Shown in pieces: positions 1 through 5,442 of a stretch of 5,460 nucleotides of DNA. The notes beneath the pieces are model-generated. The model searched no databases, had not been told where the DNA came from, and was given only the letters and a program-made list of their open reading frames with translations. This stretch comes from an uncultured Treponema sp. Lineage in GTDB: Bacteria; Spirochaetota; Spirochaetia; Treponematales; Treponemataceae. A program made the position numbers and the translations under genes. The DNA lies in contig CAJPPE010000134.1 in NCBI GenBank assembly GCA_905372345.1, positions 1 through 5,460 on the forward strand. Reading direction: 5' to 3'. The stretch's first letter is position 1, and every line of letters starts with the position of its first letter.

Positions 1-580
1 CCTCGTTAGCACCGCCTTCGACCATCGTAATGCCCTCTTTTGTTCCGGCAACTACGATTTCCATATCGGCCGTTTCAATTTGACTAAAGGTCGGGTTTAT
101 AATGTATTCGCCGTTTTTATAGGCAACACGGGCCGCTGCAACGGGGCCGTCAAAGGGTATATCCGAAATATGAACGGCTGCAGAGCTCGCGATAACTGCA
201 AGGATGTCGGGCGGGTTTATCATATCCGTTGAAATACATGTAGGAACAAGCTGAATTTCCCGTCCGAATTCTTTGTTAAACAAGGGGCGCATAGGCCTAT
301 CTATAAGACGGGAAACAAGGATTTCCTTATCCTTTGGTCTACCCTCTCTTTTTATAAAGCCTCCGGGGATTTTTCCGGCTGCATAATATTTTTCGTTATA
401 ATCAACCGTTAGGGGGACATAGTCTAAACCTTCCTGAGCCTGTCCCGAGGCACAGATTGTAGCTAAAATTGCGGAACCGGCATATTCCGCATAAATAGAA
501 CCGTTGGCCTGTTTTGCCAAATAACCGGTTTCTAAAATTAAATCATGTTCGCCGATTTTATAAGTTACTCTTTTTCTCAT
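1..580 (-). CDS. pnp: Polynucleotide phosphorylase, N-terminal part (cut by window edge)
   Basis: PNPase degrades RNA 3' to 5' by phosphorolysis, releasing nucleoside diphosphates, and works in mRNA turnover. The frame translates without interruption for 193 codons from the ATG at 580 and leaves the window at base 1, so about a quarter of a typical ~700-residue protein is visible. What is seen is the first RNase PH-like domain: the start [10 protein letters not shown], the loop FIKREGRP (residues 75-82) and [12 protein letters not shown] (90-101), which closely match conserved PNPase segments that line the RNA channel. The second RNase PH domain and the KH and S1 domains would lie beyond the left edge. 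A second ATG sits directly upstream at 583. I prefer 580 because it leaves 8 nt to the AAAGAG ribosome binding site rather than 5. The gene follows rpsO, a widely conserved order. Identification is secure; the exact start is less so. Confidence 0.96.
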   Translation of the reverse strand, partial: MRKRVTYKIGEHDLILETGYLAKQANGSIYAEYAGSAILATICASGQAQEGLDYVPLTVDYNEKYYAAGKIPGGFIKREGRPKDKEILVSRLIDRPMRPLFNKEFGREIQLVPTCISTDMINPPDILAVIASSAAVHISDIPFDGPVAAARVAYKNGEYIINPTFSQIETADMEIVVAGTKEGITMVEGGANE

Positions 581-588
581 CATTTTTT

Positions 589-594
589 CTCTTT
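589..594 (-). promoter_or_regulatory. Ribosome binding site of pnp
   Basis: AAAGAG on the minus strand lies 8 nt before the ATG at 580 and 5 nt before the ATG at 583. It is a modest Shine-Dalgarno match and slightly favours the second of the two adjacent ATG codons. Confidence 0.55.
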
Positions 595-606
595 GAAAAT
601 CTCTTC

Positions 607-629
607 TTTAAAATTACATTAATTTTAAA
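607..629 (-). repeat. Perfect AT-only inverted repeat in the pnp leader
   Basis: Two 10-base arms (607-616 and 620-629) are exact reverse complements around a 3-base centre, with every arm base A or T. It lies between the rpsO-pnp stem and the pnp ribosome binding site. As RNA it would form a short, weak hairpin; as DNA it could be a protein-binding palindrome. In enteric bacteria the pnp leader hairpin is cut by RNase III and is the target of PNPase autoregulation, so a leader structure here is plausible. A weak promoter may overlap it (TTGAGT at 635-630, 17 nt, TTTAAA at 612-607), but both boxes match only 4 of 6. The symmetry is directly visible; any role is inferred. Confidence 0.6.
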
Positions 630-647
630 ACTCAATAAATAAAGATA

Positions 648-690
648 AAGGCGCAAGGACAAGAATTCAGCCTCCCTGTCCCTGCACCTT
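648..690 (-). terminator. Long stem-loop after rpsO: terminator or RNA-processing site
   Basis: On the minus strand, arm 690-675 pairs with arm 663-648 over 16 consecutive base pairs (13 Watson-Crick, 3 G-U) around an 11-nt loop. It starts 6 nt after the rpsO stop codon and is followed by a U-rich but interrupted stretch (647-635). On the plus strand the three G-U pairs become A-C mismatches, so the structure is built for minus-strand RNA. This is where E. coli has its rpsO terminator followed by the RNase III-processed pnp leader. With no clean U run it may be a leaky terminator, a 3'-end stabiliser for rpsO mRNA, or a double-strand cleavage site. The stem is certain; its mode of action is inferred. 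Confidence 0.75.
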
Positions 691-696
691 ATCAAA

Positions 697-966
697 CTAC
701 TTTCTAAGGTTAAGTTCTTTAAGAATAGTTCTATAACCTTCAATGTCTGTTCTGCGGTAGTATTTAAGCAAACTGCGTCTATGACCTACCATGCTGATCA
801 AACCTCGTCGGCTGCCTGCATCTTTAGGATGATCCTTGCAGTGGTTTGTCAACTGGTTAATTTTTTCGGTCAATAAGGCAATCTGCACCTTTACATCGCC
901 TGTGTCTTTTTCGCTTGCACCGAATTTTTTTACAATCGATGCTTTTTGTTCTTTAGTAACTGCCAT
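697..966 (-). CDS. rpsO: 30S ribosomal protein S15
   Basis: S15 is a primary 16S rRNA-binding protein that nucleates assembly of the central domain of the 30S subunit. The 89-residue product has the standard S15 length and hallmark stretches: an N-terminal [28 protein letters not shown] in helix two, the [11 protein letters not shown] segment, and [13 protein letters not shown], which contains RNA-contacting residues. The ATG at 966 is set by an AAGGAG site 6 nt upstream. Its leader is almost nil: only 3 nt separate it from the ribF stop codon, and its ribosome binding site is formed by the last codons of ribF, so the two genes are probably translationally coupled. A 16-bp stem follows the stop codon and separates the gene from pnp. 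S15 represses its own mRNA in several bacteria, but I see no recognisable S15-binding element here. Confidence 0.98.
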   Translation of the reverse strand: MAVTKEQKASIVKKFGASEKDTGDVKVQIALLTEKINQLTNHCKDHPKDAGSRRGLISMVGHRRSLLKYYRRTDIEGYRTILKELNLRK

Positions 967-969
967 TAC

Positions 970-1833
970 TTACTCCTTACAAATAAATTCTATAGTGTCA
1001 AAATTATTAAGGTCTTTTAGCTCAAAACCTTTTGAATCCTTTTCAGGAAAACACAAGAGCAGCCCCTCGTCATTTATAAGGCAATGAGCTTCTTGTTCTT
1101 GTCTGTCTGTTTTTTGAACCAAGACCCTATACTTCCCGCTTTGCGGAAGAATCTGCGATATATATGCTTTGGGAGCAAAAATGCTGTTTTTGTCCTTTAC
1201 CTCCCACGGCAAACTTACGAAATCAAATAAAAAAGGATAACCCAAAAGTTCTTTTGCAAGGGAAAAATCCCCTAAACTTACAGCTTCCCTGATAGCACTG
1301 GAGCTAATCTTAAGGGAGCCTCGATTTACGGGATCGATGGAATCAAAGCAAAAGCCTTTCTGAGGGGCGATTTCTTTTAAATCGTCAACCCCCAATCCTC
1401 GGCGATATCCGCATAAAAAATCGCTGCCTACAGCCAAATACTTCATACGGATAGTCTTTATAAGAATATCAAAGAACGCAGTTCCCTCTATTTTAGCAAA
1501 ACTTGCGGAAAAGTCAATAAGTACAATGAAATGAAAACCTAATTCCTGAAACTTTTTTAATCTTAGCCTGAGCGATGAAACATCTCCCGAATAAGCCTTA
1601 TTTTTTACTGCTGCCGGCGAGCGGAAAAAAGTAACAAGCCCCGGAACAAGGGCTTTTTCGGCTGCATAGTTTAAAACCTGCCGTAAAAGCTTATCATGGC
1701 CTTTATGGGGGCCGTCAAAACCGCCCACACTAATCGCTGTTTCTTTTCCTTCGGGGAAAAAATCCGAACCCGTCAAAACAGACTGAGCTGCTTCAACCAG
1801 AGCCTCCCACGAAATTATCTTAAAATCATCCAT
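970..1833 (-). CDS. ribF: RibF-like FAD synthetase with degenerate flavokinase half
   Basis: Family members convert riboflavin to FMN (C-terminal flavokinase) and FMN to FAD (N-terminal adenylyltransferase). From the ATG at 1833 the protein has 287 residues, against roughly 310 for the family. The nucleotidyltransferase half is clear: GGFDGPHKGH (37-46), the nucleotide-binding HxGH type; GSDFLCGYRRGLG (136-148), matching the usual GxDFxFGxxRxG; and ISSSAIREAVSLGD (176-189), matching ISSTxIRxxL. The half after ELLGYPF (195-201) is only about 86 residues and lacks the GxPTAN metal- and nucleotide-binding motif that normally follows, so flavokinase activity is doubtful. An in-frame TTG at 1875 would add 14 residues, but those bases are the promoter -35 box, so I reject it. 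The gene has no Shine-Dalgarno site. It heads the ribF-rpsO unit, and truB, often its upstream neighbour, is not there. Confidence 0.88.
   Translation of the reverse strand: MDDFKIISWEALVEAAQSVLTGSDFFPEGKETAISVGGFDGPHKGHDKLLRQVLNYAAEKALVPGLVTFFRSPAAVKNKAYSGDVSSLRLRLKKFQELGFHFIVLIDFSASFAKIEGTAFFDILIKTIRMKYLAVGSDFLCGYRRGLGVDDLKEIAPQKGFCFDSIDPVNRGSLKISSSAIREAVSLGDFSLAKELLGYPFLFDFVSLPWEVKDKNSIFAPKAYISQILPQSGKYRVLVQKTDRQEQEAHCLINDEGLLLCFPEKDSKGFELKDLNNFDTIEFICKE
973..978 (-). promoter_or_regulatory. Ribosome binding site of rpsO, inside the end of ribF
   Basis: AAGGAG lies 6 nt before the rpsO ATG. The same bases encode the last lysine and glutamate codons of ribF, just before its TAA, so ribosomes finishing ribF pass straight over the rpsO start signal. 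Confidence 0.85.
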
Positions 1834-1846
1834 TACTACAGAGCGG

Positions 1847-1875
1847 ATTATATCTTTTTTTCTATTTTGTTTCAA
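1847..1875 (-). promoter_or_regulatory. Strong sigma70-type promoter of ribF-rpsO
   Basis: On the minus strand TTGAAA (1875-1870) and a perfect TATAAT (1852-1847) are separated by exactly 17 bases. The predicted transcription start is near 1840-1839, only 6-7 nt before the ribF ATG at 1833, so the mRNA would be nearly leaderless. The spacer is A-rich. This match explains why the in-frame TTG at 1875 is not a start codon. Confidence 0.8.
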
Positions 1876-1937
1876 GAGGACTTATACTTATTCCGGCTTT
1901 TAGGCTTAGATTGGAGTTTGAATATTTTTTTTATTCC
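1876..1937. other. Spacer between two divergent promoters
   Basis: This short non-coding stretch separates the ribF and epimerase promoters. It holds a run of eight T (1925-1932) just upstream of the predicted epimerase -35 box, at about -48 to -41, where an A/T tract could act as an UP element. GGCTT occurs twice close together (near 1898-1912). I see no convincing operator, terminator or small gene. Confidence 0.45.
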
Positions 1938-1939
1938 TA

Positions 1940-1968
1940 TTGCAAAAGTCTAAAAAGTTTTATAATAT
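1940..1968 (+). promoter_or_regulatory. Promoter of the epimerase gene, placing the start at or next to the ATG
   Basis: A perfect TATAAT (1961-1966) ends 8 bases before the ATG at 1975, which puts the expected transcription start at about 1973-1975. The -35 element is weaker: TTGCAA (1940-1945) is 15 bases from TATAAT, or 17 from the overlapping TAATAT (1963-1968). No Shine-Dalgarno sequence precedes the ATG, which agrees with a leaderless transcript. Confidence 0.65.
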
Positions 1969-1974
1969 AGACAT

Positions 1975-3546
1975 ATGAAAAAGACAATTTTAATTACCGG
2001 CGCTTCCGGCTCCATGGGCTCTGAAGTATTAAAACAAATTGCCGAAACCGGAAAATATAGCATTACCATAATCTTACGGACAAAAAAAGTCAATATACGG
2101 TTAGCTAAATCTTTGCAAAAAAAATATCCGAATATTTTAAAAATTATCTTCGGAGACTTATCAATCTTTGCCGACTGCGAAAGAGCCGTCGAAAATACCG
2201 ATTATATAATCCATTGTGCAGCGATAATTCCTCCCGTAATAGACCACAATCCCGATGCAGGCTATAAATCAAACTTTTTGGGCACCTTAAATTTGATAAA
2301 TGCCGTAAAAAAAAGGCCAAAAAAAGACAGAATAAAATTTATTCATATAGGAACGGTCGCCCAATACGGGAACAGAACCTTTAAACATCCATGGATAAGA
2401 ACAGGGGATCCTTTAATAGGCTCAGCCTTTGACTTTTACGGGGCTACGAAGATTGTGGCTGAACGGGAAGTAATAGAATCGGGCCTAAAATATTGGGTTT
2501 CCTTGAGACAGTCGGGAGTTTTATACGATGATATTATGCTTAAAAACATGGATGACGGCCTTATGTTCCACACAGGCTGGAATACTCCAATAGAATGGGC
2601 AACAGCCCGCACCTCAGGCCTCATGCTTAAAAACCTCATCGAAAAAGACACAGGCGGCACCTTGCCCGAAGATTTTTGGAAGAAGGTCTACAATATAGGA
2701 AACGGAAAAGAAGCACGGGTTACCGGTTACGAAACCCTCGACCGAGGCTTTAAACTTATGGGCAGATCGGCAAAGGAGATTTTTAAACCCCACTGGAATG
2801 CGGCCCGCAACTTTCACTGCGGCTGGTTCTATGATTCACGTATTTTAAATGATTATCTTGACTTTCAATATGAAGGCTTTGAGGACTTCTTTAAAAAACT
2901 CGATAAAAAGTTTTGGTATTTTAAGCTGGGAAAACCATTTCCGCGTCTTATTAGAAAATTTGCCATAGAACCTCTTTTAAAAACAAGCAATGCTCCTCTT
3001 TATTGGGTTAAGAATAATTTTGAAGGCAGAATAAGGGCTTTTTTCGGCTCGAAAGAAGACTTTGAAAAAATCCCTCAAAACTGGAAAGAATATAACCTTT
3101 TATCGGAAAACAAAAATCCGAAAACGGGAGAAATGCTGAACTATTCCGAATTAAAAGATGAAAAAAAAGCCGCTTCCCTTTTGCTGAATCACGGCTATGA
3201 CGAATCCAAAAAAGAAAACGAACTTGATATAAGCGATGTACGGGAGGCAGCCCGTTTTAGGGGCGGCGAATGCTTAAGCACCGAAATGAAAAAGGGCGAC
3301 CTCTACACTCCTCTTGAATGGAGCTGCGCTTACGGCCATAAATTTAAAGCGAGCCCCTTCCTTGTTCTAAAAACAGGGCACTGGTGCCCCGAATGCGCAT
3401 GTCCTCCATGGAATTTTGATGAACAGGCAAAGAATGTCCCTTTTTATGCACAAATTTGGTATGACGATCACAGCTCCGATGAAAACAATTTTTATGATAA
3501 GGACTGTTTTAGGGATATTTTAGCTTCTAATTCTGCAATCTCCTGA
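1975..3546 (+). CDS. NAD(P)-dependent epimerase/dehydratase (extended SDR) with C-terminal zinc-ribbon-like module
   Basis: This 523-residue protein begins with a Rossmann fold: TGASGSMG (8-15, the GxxGxxG dinucleotide motif), GDL (60-62), and the SDR catalytic set of T127 in IGTVAQYG with Y155 and K159 in YGATK. Residues 1 to about 310 therefore form an extended SDR of the sugar-nucleotide epimerase/dehydratase type; the substrate cannot be told. Residues 310-400 are an aromatic-rich linker of unknown fold. Residues about 424-480 match a treble-clef/zinc-ribbon pattern: ARFRGGECLS, then WSCAYGH and GHWCPEC, giving probable metal ligands C451, H455, C471 and C474. A tail containing AQIWYDDH follows. 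Similar W-C-GH...WCP-C modules are usually seen in nuclease-associated or DNA-binding contexts, so the fusion is notable. The gene stands alone on the plus strand, has no Shine-Dalgarno site, and its last 27 bases overlap the end of the convergent DUF4097 gene. Domain calls are firm for the SDR and moderate for the C-terminus. Confidence 0.85.
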   Translation: MKKTILITGASGSMGSEVLKQIAETGKYSITIILRTKKVNIRLAKSLQKKYPNILKIIFGDLSIFADCERAVENTDYIIHCAAIIPPVIDHNPDAGYKSNFLGTLNLINAVKKRPKKDRIKFIHIGTVAQYGNRTFKHPWIRTGDPLIGSAFDFYGATKIVAEREVIESGLKYWVSLRQSGVLYDDIMLKNMDDGLMFHTGWNTPIEWATARTSGLMLKNLIEKDTGGTLPEDFWKKVYNIGNGKEARVTGYETLDRGFKLMGRSAKEIFKPHWNAARNFHCGWFYDSRILNDYLDFQYEGFEDFFKKLDKKFWYFKLGKPFPRLIRKFAIEPLLKTSNAPLYWVKNNFEGRIRAFFGSKEDFEKIPQNWKEYNLLSENKNPKTGEMLNYSELKDEKKAASLLLNHGYDESKKENELDISDVREAARFRGGECLSTEMKKGDLYTPLEWSCAYGHKFKASPFLVLKTGHWCPECACPPWNFDEQAKNVPFYAQIWYDDHSSDENNFYDKDCFRDILASNSAIS

Positions 3547-4431
3547 AACGGTTTTTATAAAAAGCCGCGGGCTGTCCGTTTTATAGACATCGTATATTTT
3601 CTTTTCGGCGGAAGAGCCGGTAAAATGATTTTTATAATCACCCGAAGATGAATTAAAATCGCATGAAAAGCCGGTTATATCTTTAGGTAAATATATTGAA
3701 AAGTCTCCTGAAGTACTGTTAAATGTAGAATCGTTTTTAGGTGCGGATAAAAACCTTAATTTAAAATCTCCCGATACGGAAGTTCCGGTAAACCCGCAAA
3801 TAAATGCTTCACCTTTTATGTCGCCTGATTTTGTATTAAATTCAAATTGATTTTCAATCTTGGAATTTCTAAAAATCACATCACCACTGACACTTTTAAA
3901 ATGTAAATTCTTTAGTGTAATGTCATAAATCCTAATATCCGAAGAAGAGCTTTCGATAAATGCACTTATTGTATTTTCAGCCATACCGTTTCCGGTATTC
4001 TTTGCAACATATAACTCGGCACTCGGTATGGAGATTTCGATTCTATTCGAATAATTCCAACCGAAAAAAAATCCTTTTTTTTCATTTTTAGAAGCCGTAA
4101 TAAGGATGTCTTCATTTTCTTTTTTTATTTCGGGAAGTTTTTTATTTTCTTCGATGCCGATAATTTTTACTATAATTTTATCATCGTTACTCGGAATAAA
4201 TTTTATGTCTTCACTTATAAGCGATGCTTTTATAGAACGTATTTCGTTTATATCAAATTGCATTTCTTTTAACACGGAAGTATGTGGATTAAATTTTCCG
4301 TTTATAATGCTGAATCTCATAAAATCTTTATATCCCGACCGATTAAATCTGCGTAATTCATTTGTAAAAAAAGCAATGACTGCAAAAGCCAAACAAAACC
4401 ACGCAAGTGCCAAAATAATATTTTTTTTCAT
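3520..4431 (-). CDS. DUF4097-type beta-repeat protein with N-terminal membrane anchor
   Basis: The 303-residue product starts with one hydrophobic segment (about 5-22, NIILALAWFCLAFAVIAF), a likely membrane anchor or uncleaved signal; C13 is not in a good lipobox. After a middle region rich in Lys, Glu and Ile, the C-terminal half carries a ladder of SGD triplets at 182, 202, 220, 241, 263 and 296, mostly 18-22 residues apart, each preceded by Ser/Thr-rich residues (SVSGD, TKSGD, STSGD, SSSGD, TVSGD). This is typical of DUF4097 proteins, called putative adhesins, which are predicted to form parallel beta-helix-like folds. It should sit on the outer side of the inner membrane, facing the periplasm. 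The ATG at 4431 overlaps the TGA of the HAAS gene (ATGA) and has a GAGGAAAG ribosome binding site, so it is the last gene of the padR operon. Its molecular role is unknown; envelope sensing is a guess from context. Confidence 0.8.
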   Translation of the reverse strand: MKKNIILALAWFCLAFAVIAFFTNELRRFNRSGYKDFMRFSIINGKFNPHTSVLKEMQFDINEIRSIKASLISEDIKFIPSNDDKIIVKIIGIEENKKLPEIKKENEDILITASKNEKKGFFFGWNYSNRIEISIPSAELYVAKNTGNGMAENTISAFIESSSSDIRIYDITLKNLHFKSVSGDVIFRNSKIENQFEFNTKSGDIKGEAFICGFTGTSVSGDFKLRFLSAPKNDSTFNSTSGDFSIYLPKDITGFSCDFNSSSGDYKNHFTGSSAEKKIYDVYKTDSPRLFIKTVSGDCRIRS

Positions 4432-5096
4432 TTGCTTTCCTCATCTTTATAATTAGACCAAATAATAAGCAGTTTTACGCCTTGCCAAACAGCTATGGCG
4501 GCAATAAAAATAAGCCATGAAATATGCCATGCGTGTGTGTAAAAACTTACCGCCAAATAAACGAGCGGAACTAATGTCCAATAAAATTTTTCAAGCGATG
4601 TAAAAAAATAGTTTTTATTAGACCCATAATTATCATGCGAAAATATTTTTTCTTCTTTTTTGAAATAAGATTGAACTTCACTTGGAGTACTCATATTTGC
4701 ATAAATTAAAATGGAGGTTGCAACAGCCGCCATAGAAAGCAGCAGCACAACACCAATATTGGCATAACGAGACGTTGATAGAAAAATAAGCACGGCAGGC
4801 GAAAGCATATACAGTGCTACGGCAATCGAGGTAAGAAAGCCTTTGCGTTTGCGTTCTTTATCGATTTTTTCGGTAATCTCTTTATCCGGTAAAACCGTTT
4901 TAATAAGTTCATCGACATCTCCAAGTCCTACAATAGCAAACCCGTAAGCCTCATGTTCGGATTTGCCTTCTGCCAGCAATGCTTCAAACCGGTCATTTAA
5001 GTTTGCCAAAATTTCGTTCCGCAGCTCAATAGCTTTGCGGCTTTGAGGAACACCTTCAAAAAGAAGCCCTACATAGTTTTTAATTTTCTCGTTCAT
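4428..5096 (-). CDS. HAAS/DUF1700-like domain membrane protein
   Basis: From the ATG at 5096 the protein has 222 residues. The first ~70 (KIKNYVGLLFEGVPQ...RNEILANLNDRFEALLAEGKSEHEAYGFAIVGLGDVDELI) look like the small helical adapter domain called HAAS or permease prefix domain, also found in DUF1700 proteins, which often sits next to PadR regulators. A charged linker (KEITEKIDKERKRKG) leads to four probable membrane helices at about 90-108, 114-134, 171-188 and 193-213, grouped as two hairpins with a polar stretch between. An in-frame TTG at 5126 would add 10 residues, but AGGAG sits 6 nt before 5096, so I choose the ATG. It starts 19 nt after the padR stop and overlaps the next gene by 4 nt. 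It probably acts with PadR and the DUF4097 protein at the inner membrane; the biochemical function is not known. Confidence 0.78.
   Translation of the reverse strand: MNEKIKNYVGLLFEGVPQSRKAIELRNEILANLNDRFEALLAEGKSEHEAYGFAIVGLGDVDELIKTVLPDKEITEKIDKERKRKGFLTSIAVALYMLSPAVLIFLSTSRYANIGVVLLLSMAAVATSILIYANMSTPSEVQSYFKKEEKIFSHDNYGSNKNYFFTSLEKFYWTLVPLVYLAVSFYTHAWHISWLIFIAAIAVWQGVKLLIIWSNYKDEESK
4435..4442 (-). promoter_or_regulatory. Ribosome binding site of the DUF4097 gene
   Basis: GAGGAAAG, inside the last codons of the HAAS gene, has its AGGA core 6 nt before the ATG at 4431. With the ATGA stop-start overlap it supports coupled translation of the two membrane proteins. Confidence 0.75.
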
Positions 5097-5102
5097 TACC
5101 TT

Positions 5103-5107
5103 CTCCT
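5103..5107 (-). promoter_or_regulatory. Ribosome binding site that fixes the HAAS gene start
   Basis: AGGAG lies 6 nt before the ATG at 5096. It falls downstream of the alternative TTG at 5126, so it supports the shorter protein. A second AGGAG lies at 5116-5112, right after the padR coding sequence. Confidence 0.75.
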
Positions 5108-5115
5108 CTATTCTC

Positions 5116-5442
5116 CTATAATTCAAGCAAACCGGAAATAGCAGCGGAAAATTCTTTCCAATCGTTTACATTTTCACGGTACAACTTTTTTCCTGTTTTT
5201 GTGATTGAATAATACCGCCTTCGGGCACCCGTATCGCCATCACCCCAATAGGAAGTTAAAAGTCCTGCCGCTTCCAACCGTCTAAAGGCAGTGTACAATG
5301 TTGCTTCGGTAAGTTGAAATAAGGATGAACTCTTTTGATGAATTTGTTTATTTATTTCATAACCATAACTGTCCTTAGAATACAGCCGGCCTAAAATAAG
5401 CGTATCGGTAAGTCCGCGTAATATCTCCTGTTTGTTTAACAT
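5116..5442 (-). CDS. PadR-family transcriptional regulator
   Basis: PadR proteins are dimeric winged-helix repressors, often autoregulated and responsive to small molecules or envelope stress. This 108-residue product is the short PadR form, with little beyond the DNA-binding domain. Visible motifs are LILGRLYSKDSYGYEI (15-30, containing the family YGYEI), LTEATLYTAFRRLEAAGLLTSYW (44-66, the recognition helix region TLYxxxxRLExxGLL) and GARRRYYSITKTGKKL (72-87, the wing, like GRxRKYYxLTxxG). A C-terminal helix (88-108) would support dimerisation. The ATG at 5442 has no Shine-Dalgarno site because a promoter -10 box ends 7 bases upstream. The gene heads an operon with the HAAS membrane protein and the DUF4097 protein, the likely targets of its control. 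The ligand is unknown. Confidence 0.92.
   Translation of the reverse strand: MLNKQEILRGLTDTLILGRLYSKDSYGYEINKQIHQKSSSLFQLTEATLYTAFRRLEAAGLLTSYWGDGDTGARRRYYSITKTGKKLYRENVNDWKEFSAAISGLLEL

Noticed and set aside
617..619. ATG in the pnp leader palindrome as a real small gene
   Set aside because: It is followed immediately by TAA and has no ribosome binding site, so it encodes no peptide.
558..743. Minus-strand frame across the rpsO-pnp junction
   Set aside because: It runs out of frame through the end of rpsO, the stem-loop and the start of pnp, with low-complexity Lys/Leu content.
836..1087. Plus-strand open frame opposite rpsO and the end of ribF
   Set aside because: It runs antisense through two well-identified genes, has no recognisable domain and no ribosome binding site.
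1696..1953. Plus-strand frame across the ribF start and divergent promoter region
   Set aside because: It is antisense to conserved ribF motifs and passes through both promoters.
3549..3567. Hairpin CGGTTTTT...AAAAAGCCG near the end of the DUF4097 gene as a bidirectional terminator
   Set aside because: The stem is 8 bp with one wobble pair and mostly A-T, lies inside coding sequence, and has no adequate U run on either strand.
4106..4456. Plus-strand open frame of 116 codons opposite the DUF4097 gene, rich in Phe, Ser and Ile
   Set aside because: Its hydrophobic composition is what the antisense of a Lys/Asn/Glu-rich gene gives, and it spans the coupled junction of two supported genes.
5097..5126. 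TTG start for the HAAS gene, adding 10 residues
   Set aside because: The ATG at 5096 has AGGAG at ideal spacing, while the extension overlaps that ribosome binding site and the padR stop region and adds nothing domain-like.
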